From contig JBJEQH010000172.1 in the NCBI GenBank assembly GCA_051881655.1, positions 1 to 9,006 of the forward strand: 9,006 nucleotides of DNA, read 5' to 3'. Below the pieces are notes generated by a model, which was not told the origin of the DNA, ran no database searches, and was given only the letters and a program-made list of their open reading frames with translations. Of the stretch, positions 5,940 to 9,006 are shown one piece after another. The stretch comes from Heritagella sp051881655. GTDB taxonomy: Bacteria; Bacillota; Clostridia; Oscillospirales; Acutalibacteraceae. Both the position numbers and the translations under genes were made by a program. Numbering within the stretch: the stretch's first letter is position 1; every line of letters begins with the position of its first letter.

Positions 5940-7043
5940 ATGAGTCACGCCCGATTTGCCGCCCTGCGGGAGCAGTTGGTTCCCGATCCGGCGGTGACGT
6001 CCGCCCTGTACGCCCGCATTCATGAGCTCTCCGGGGAGCCCGGCGGCCGGGAAAAAGCCGAACGGCCCCCAAGGAAGAGAACGTGGCCCCTGGCGGCCGG
6101 CGCGTGCGCGGCGGCGGTGCTGGCGGCGGTCTTTCTCCTGCCGTTTCTCTCCCCCTCGTCCGGCGGCACCGTCAGCGGCCCGGCGGAGGACGGTAATTTC
6201 GGAGAGGGCAGCGGGGAGAGCAGCGGGGAAATCGCCGTGCTGATCCCCTGGGAGGAGCTCCCCCTCTCCTCGCAGTACACCACCCTGCGCCTGAACGGCA
6301 CGGTGTACACCACCTGCGGCTCCTCCCTCTCCCCCTCCCAGTTAGGGGAAAAGCTGGGGGAGTGGGCGGTAACGGGCTATGACGAGGAGGAGCGCGCCCA
6401 CACCCGCACCTGCCCGGTGTACGCCCTGCAGGGCCTGTCGGAAGAAGCGGTGGTGGCCGTCCGGCTTAACGACACCACCCTGTGCGCCTATCTCTCGGAC
6501 AGCTACACCCCCGCCACCCTGGGGGACTGGATCCGGGACCTGAACCTGCGGGAGACCCTGACCTTCGGCCTTGTGTACGATACCCCGGCCCGGCTGGGGG
6601 AGAACAGCGCCTGCTACCGGCTGACGGACAGCGGCTTTGTCTGGGAAGCCCTGCTCGCGGCGGAAGCGGCGCCCTTTGCCGCCGATCTGCTGGAGGATCC
6701 CATGGCGTATAAGCAGGTAGGGCAGGAGGTTCTCACCTTCTCCGTCTCGGTCCCGGTACTGGGGCAGGAGAACGTCGCCCTTACCGTAACGGAGAACGGC
6801 TATCTGCGCTCGAATGTGGGGCAGACGGAAAAGCTGTTCTTCCTCGGCCGGGAGGCCACCGAGGAGCTGCGGCGCCGGGTCCGGGAAACCGGAATCCCCC
6901 AGGAGTGGGCCCCTGTAAACGATGGGGGAACCGCCGCGGAGAGTTCCGCCACAGAGAGTTCCGCCACAGAGACGTCCTCGGCGGAGAGTTCCTCGGCAGA
7001 GAGTTTTGCTGTCTCGCAGGACGGGGAACCCCTGCCGGGATGA
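5940..7043 (+). CDS. Single-pass membrane protein with unknown extracytoplasmic domain, candidate anti-sigma factor
   Basis: A 367-residue protein, family not recognised. Residues 1-47 are charged and presumably cytoplasmic, ending in positive residues (RPPRKR). Residues 50-70 are a hydrophobic helix (LAAGACAAAVLAAVFLLPFL), then a Gly/Ser linker, then a roughly 240-residue outward-facing domain with several LG-containing segments (PSQLGEKLGEW, PATLGDWIRDL). The tail (334-358) is a low-complexity Glu/Ser/Ala/Thr repeat. The ATG at 5940 has AAAGGAGG at ideal distance. Topology (short N-in, one span, large exterior domain) and position right after the ECF sigma gene fit an anti-sigma factor or sensor. 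The short N-terminal segment has no recognisable zinc-type (HxxxCxxC) anti-sigma motif, so binding to the sigma factor is inferred from context. The C-terminal repeat suggests a cell-wall-spanning or flexible stalk. Confidence 0.75.
   Translation: MSHARFAALREQLVPDPAVTSALYARIHELSGEPGGREKAERPPRKRTWPLAAGACAAAVLAAVFLLPFLSPSSGGTVSGPAEDGNFGEGSGESSGEIAVLIPWEELPLSSQYTTLRLNGTVYTTCGSSLSPSQLGEKLGEWAVTGYDEEERAHTRTCPVYALQGLSEEAVVAVRLNDTTLCAYLSDSYTPATLGDWIRDLNLRETLTFGLVYDTPARLGENSACYRLTDSGFVWEALLAAEAAPFAADLLEDPMAYKQVGQEVLTFSVSVPVLGQENVALTVTENGYLRSNVGQTEKLFFLGREATEELRRRVRETGIPQEWAPVNDGGTAAESSATESSATETSSAESSSAESFAVSQDGEPLPG
6939..7013 (+). repeat. 15-bp in-frame tandem repeats in the membrane protein tail
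   Basis: Five units of 15 bases, 6939-6953, 6954-6968, 6969-6983, 6984-6998 and a divergent 6999-7013, encode ESSAT, ESSAT, ETSSA, ESSSA and ESF-like peptides. The first two units are identical at the DNA level. A multiple-of-three period keeps the frame, so copy number could vary without breaking the protein. Confidence 0.85.
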
Positions 7044-7098
7044 GCCCATTCCCCCCGGCGGCACGCCGCCCGGGCGCACAAATCCCACCCGCATCACC

Positions 7099-7137
7099 CC
7101 GCCCGTCCCTCTTTTTCGGGGCCGGGCGGTTTTGTTT
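7099..7137 (+). terminator. Probable terminator after the sigma/membrane-protein pair
   Basis: CCGCCCG (7099-7105) pairs with CGGGCGG (7123-7129), with a possible inner CCC/GGG extension across one mismatch, followed by TTTTGTTT. It lies 55 bases after the stop codon. The large loop makes it less certain than the other terminators in the window. Confidence 0.65.
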
Positions 7138-7240
7138 CCCCGCCGTCCCCCCGGTTTTTGCTTTCCCGCCGCCCCGGCGCGCAGACTGCATCCTGTGCCG
7201 CGCTCCGGGCAAAAATATCACCGGAAAAAGCAAAAAGGGC

Positions 7241-7270
7241 TTGACAATTGAACGGTTACTCAACTATAAT
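7241..7270 (+). promoter_or_regulatory. Promoter of the ArsR-chaperone-ATPase operon
   Basis: A perfect TTGACA (7241-7246) and a perfect TATAAT (7265-7270) are 18 bases apart, in an AT-rich island within GC-rich flanks. The start site would be near 7277. The spacer is filled by the first operator copy. Confidence 0.85.
7248..7263. promoter_or_regulatory. ArsR operator copy 1, in the promoter spacer
   Basis: TTGAACGGTTACTCAA is an imperfect inverted repeat (TTGA ends, arms TTGAAC/GTTCAA-like) lying between the -35 and -10 boxes. With its downstream copy it forms a direct repeat 34 bases apart, about three helical turns. ArsR/SmtB proteins bind such TGA-N-TCA palindromes; binding here is inferred. 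Confidence 0.7.
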
Positions 7271-7281
7271 GGGATTGTAAG

Positions 7282-7297
7282 TTGAACGATTGCTCAA
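7282..7297. promoter_or_regulatory. ArsR operator copy 2, just after the start site
   Basis: TTGAACGATTGCTCAA matches copy 1 at 14 of 16 positions, and both are followed by CTAT. It lies about +5 to +20, where a bound repressor would block escape of RNA polymerase. Confidence 0.7.
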
Positions 7298-7327
7298 CTA
7301 TTCACAAAAAAAGAGAGGAAAAACTCT

Positions 7328-7702
7328 ATGGCCAAAAGTCCTTATTCCTGCGACTGCAACGTCATCCACCACGAGGTGGTGGATCGGGTTTCCTCCGAAA
7401 TGCTGGAGGAGGAGAAATTCCAGCGCGTCTCCTCGTACTTCAAGCTCCTGGGGGATCCCACCCGCATCAAAATCATCTGGGCCCTTTACGAACACGAGAT
7501 GTGCGTGTGCGACATCTCCTGCGTGCTGGGGATGACCAAATCCGCGGTCTCCCACCAGCTGTCCACCCTGCGCAGCGGCGGTCTGGTCACCTGCCGGCGG
7601 GACGGAAAAACGGTGTACTATTCCCTGCAGGATGAGCATGTGCGGCACATGCTGGAGAGCGGCCTGTCCCATGTCCACAAAATCGAACCGGTGCTGGAAT
7701 AA
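7328..7702 (+). CDS. ArsR/SmtB-family metal-sensing repressor, CadC-like
   Basis: A 124-residue winged-helix repressor. The core FKLLGDPTRIKIIWALYEHEMCVCDIS (38-64) and the recognition helix TKSAVSHQLSTLRSGGLV (70-87) are typical. Metal ligands of CadC-type sensors are visible: C59 and C61 in CVCD on helix 3, with C8 and C10 near the N-terminus as likely partners. On the last helix D102, H104, H115 or H117, and E120 could form the second, zinc-type site of SmtB/CzrA proteins. Release from DNA on binding Cd, Pb or Zn is expected. The ATG at 7328 has AGAGGA about nine bases upstream. It is the first gene of a three-gene operon, 15 bases before the metallochaperone gene, and two operators flank its promoter's -10 box, so it represses itself and the efflux genes. 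Confidence 0.92.
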   Translation: MAKSPYSCDCNVIHHEVVDRVSSEMLEEEKFQRVSSYFKLLGDPTRIKIIWALYEHEMCVCDISCVLGMTKSAVSHQLSTLRSGGLVTCRRDGKTVYYSLQDEHVRHMLESGLSHVHKIEPVLE

Positions 7703-7717
7703 AAGGAGGAATTTTTC

Positions 7718-7942
7718 ATGAAGAGAACGTATCTGTTAAAAGGCCTGGACTGCGCCAACTGCGCCGCCAAAATGGAGCGGAAGGTCAGCGCCATTGACGG
7801 TGTGACCGCGGCCCATGTGAACTTTCTGACCACCAAAATGACGCTGGAGGGCGAGGAAGCCCGCATGGACGAGCTGGCAAAGATGGCCGAGGCCGCCGTA
7901 AAAAGCGTGGATCCCGATGTGGAAGTAAAGCGCATCGGATAA
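7718..7942 (+). CDS. Small heavy-metal-associated (HMA) domain protein, CopZ-like metallochaperone
   Basis: A 74-residue stand-alone HMA (ferredoxin-fold) domain with the metal-binding motif GLDCANCA, cysteines C12 and C15. It begins with the usual first strand (RTYLLKGL) and ends with a strand (DVEVKRI). Such proteins carry soft or thiophilic metal ions in the cytoplasm to P1B ATPases or act as their detached metal-binding domain. The Asp before the first Cys (DCANC) is the form often seen in Zn/Cd/Pb-ATPase HMA domains, whereas copper chaperones usually have a Met-x-Cys form; this matches the ATPase next door. The RBS AAAGGAGG lies nine bases ahead of the ATG. The gene sits between the repressor and the ATPase gene (28-base gap), which supports a joint role. 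Confidence 0.9.
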   Translation: MKRTYLLKGLDCANCAAKMERKVSAIDGVTAAHVNFLTTKMTLEGEEARMDELAKMAEAAVKSVDPDVEVKRIG

Positions 7943-7970
7943 CGGCCGATTTTGGAAAGGAGCATGGAAG

Positions 7971-9006
7971 ATGAAGAAAAACCTGTGGCGCATCGGGGTT
8001 TCCGCTGCGTTCTTTCTGGCCGGGATTTTCGTTCCCGCCGACCCCAACTGGCTTTCGCTTGTGCTGGAGCTGATTGCCTATGGGATCATCGGCTGGGACG
8101 TAGTGTGGAAGGCCCTGCGGAACATCGTCCGCGGGCAGGTGTTTGACGAGAATTTCCTGATGGCCCTTGCCTCCATCGGCGCCTTTTTCGTGGGCGATTA
8201 CAGCGAGGCCGTGGCCGTCATGCTGTTCTATCAGGTGGGCGAGCTGTTCCAGCACTACGCCGTGGAGAAATCCCGCCGCTCCATCGGCGAGCTGATGGAT
8301 ATCCGACCGGATACCGCCGCCCGGCTGCAGGGGGACGAAGTGGTCACGGTGGACCCCTTTGAGGTGCACCCCGGCGACCGGATTCTGGTGCGCCCCGGCG
8401 AGCGGGTGCCGCTGGACGGCGTGGTGGAAAAGGGCACCTCCCTGCTGGATACCAGCGCCCTGACCGGGGAAAGCGTGCCCCGCACCGTAAAGGAGGGGCA
8501 GGAGATCCTGAGCGGCTGCGTGAACCAGACCGGCGTTCTGACGGTGCGGGTTACCAAGGAGTTCGGGGAATCCACCGTCAGCCGCATTCTCGATCTGGTG
8601 GAGAACGCCTCGGAGAAAAAGTCGAAGAGCGAAGCGTTTATCACCCGGTTTGCCGCGGTATACACCCCCATCGTGGTCATCGCGGCCGTCCTGCTGGCCG
8701 TGGTGCCGCCGCTTCTGGTCCCGGGGCAGGTGTTCGGCGACTGGCTGTACCGGGCGCTGACCTTCCTGGTGGTATCGTGCCCCTGTGCCCTGGTCATCTC
8801 GGTGCCCCTCAGCTTTTTCGGCGGGATCGGCGGCGCCTCGCGCATGGGGGTGCTGGTAAAGGGCGGCAATTATCTCGAGGCCCTCAGCCATGCCCAGATC
8901 GCGGTGTTCGATAAAACCGGCACCCTCACCCGCGGCGTGTTCGCCGTGCAGCAGGTATGTGCCGCCGCCGGTCAGGAGGAGGACCTTCTTCGTCTTTCCT
9001 CCGCAT
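7971..9006 (+). CDS. P1B-type heavy-metal-transporting ATPase (Zn/Cd/Pb type), 3' end cut by window edge
   Basis: The first 345 residues of a membrane ion pump that exports metal using ATP. Seen in order: N-terminal hydrophobic helices (about 8-52), the actuator domain with TGES at 165-168, the metal-binding membrane motif CPC at 270-272 in the form CPCx4SxP (CPCALVISVP), which is the signature of P1B-2 Zn/Cd/Pb pumps, and the phosphorylation motif DKTGT at 314-318 with D314 the phosphorylated residue. The ATP-binding part and last two helices lie beyond the window. It starts directly at the membrane helices with no fused HMA domain; the preceding 74-residue gene supplies it separately. The ATG at 7971 has AAAGGAG eight bases ahead. 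An ATG at 7964 is in another frame. It resembles CadA/ZntA; exact metal range is inferred. Confidence 0.93.
   Translation, partial: MKKNLWRIGVSAAFFLAGIFVPADPNWLSLVLELIAYGIIGWDVVWKALRNIVRGQVFDENFLMALASIGAFFVGDYSEAVAVMLFYQVGELFQHYAVEKSRRSIGELMDIRPDTAARLQGDEVVTVDPFEVHPGDRILVRPGERVPLDGVVEKGTSLLDTSALTGESVPRTVKEGQEILSGCVNQTGVLTVRVTKEFGESTVSRILDLVENASEKKSKSEAFITRFAAVYTPIVVIAAVLLAVVPPLLVPGQVFGDWLYRALTFLVVSCPCALVISVPLSFFGGIGGASRMGVLVKGGNYLEALSHAQIAVFDKTGTLTRGVFAVQQVCAAAGQEEDLLRLSSA

Noticed and set aside
7785..8891. Minus-strand open frame (368 codons) opposite the HMA and ATPase genes
   Set aside because: It has a His, Gln and Gly-rich composition typical of the antisense frame of a GC-rich gene, and the plus strand carries clear ATPase motifs.

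Overview
The window looks like a chromosomal segment of a high-GC member of the Clostridia (Firmicutes), possibly an Oscillospiraceae/Ruminococcaceae-type gut anaerobe. This rests on the GC-rich coding sequence, strong AGGAGG-type ribosome binding sites, AT-rich sigma-A-type promoters (TTGACA/TATAAT) in short intergenic gaps, and the family make-up (divergent LysR/MFS pair, ECF sigma factor with a membrane partner, CadC-like ArsR). The genus assignment is inference. No tRNA, rRNA, CRISPR array, transposase or phage gene was seen, and no gene-free stretch exceeds 300 bases.

Layout. (1) 1-1934, minus strand: a compact operon of a TetR-type regulator, type I 3-dehydroquinate dehydratase (aroD) and a DNA alkylation repair (AlkD-like) protein cut by the left edge. 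aroD and the repair gene overlap by ATGA. (2) 1936-1987: a compact control region with two face-to-face promoters and a perfect 7-2-7 palindrome, the likely TetR operator. (3) 2044-2811, plus: an SDR oxidoreductase ending at a strong terminator (2837-2878). (4) 2879-3095: a bidirectional terminator, a second hairpin, and three 16-bp tandem repeats carrying the stop codon of the next gene. (5) 3083-4288, minus: an MFS transporter, divergent from (6) 4408-5292, plus: a LysR regulator. Their gap has mirror-image promoters. (7) 5374-7043, plus: an ECF sigma factor followed by a single-pass membrane protein with an unrecognised extracytoplasmic domain and a 15-bp repeat tail. (8) 7241-9006, plus: a metal-resistance operon of CadC-like ArsR repressor, stand-alone HMA metallochaperone and a P1B-type ATPase cut by the right edge, behind a promoter with two near-identical operators.

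How the parts work together. The window is a series of small regulator-plus-effector modules. TetR probably controls itself, aroD, the repair gene and the SDR. LysR probably controls the MFS pump. The ECF sigma factor is probably held by the downstream membrane protein. ArsR probably represses its own efflux operon until Zn/Cd/Pb binds. No wholly new system is evident. The least explained pieces are the sigma factor's membrane partner, the TetR-aroD-alkD-SDR grouping, and the 16-bp repeat that places stop codons in all three frames.
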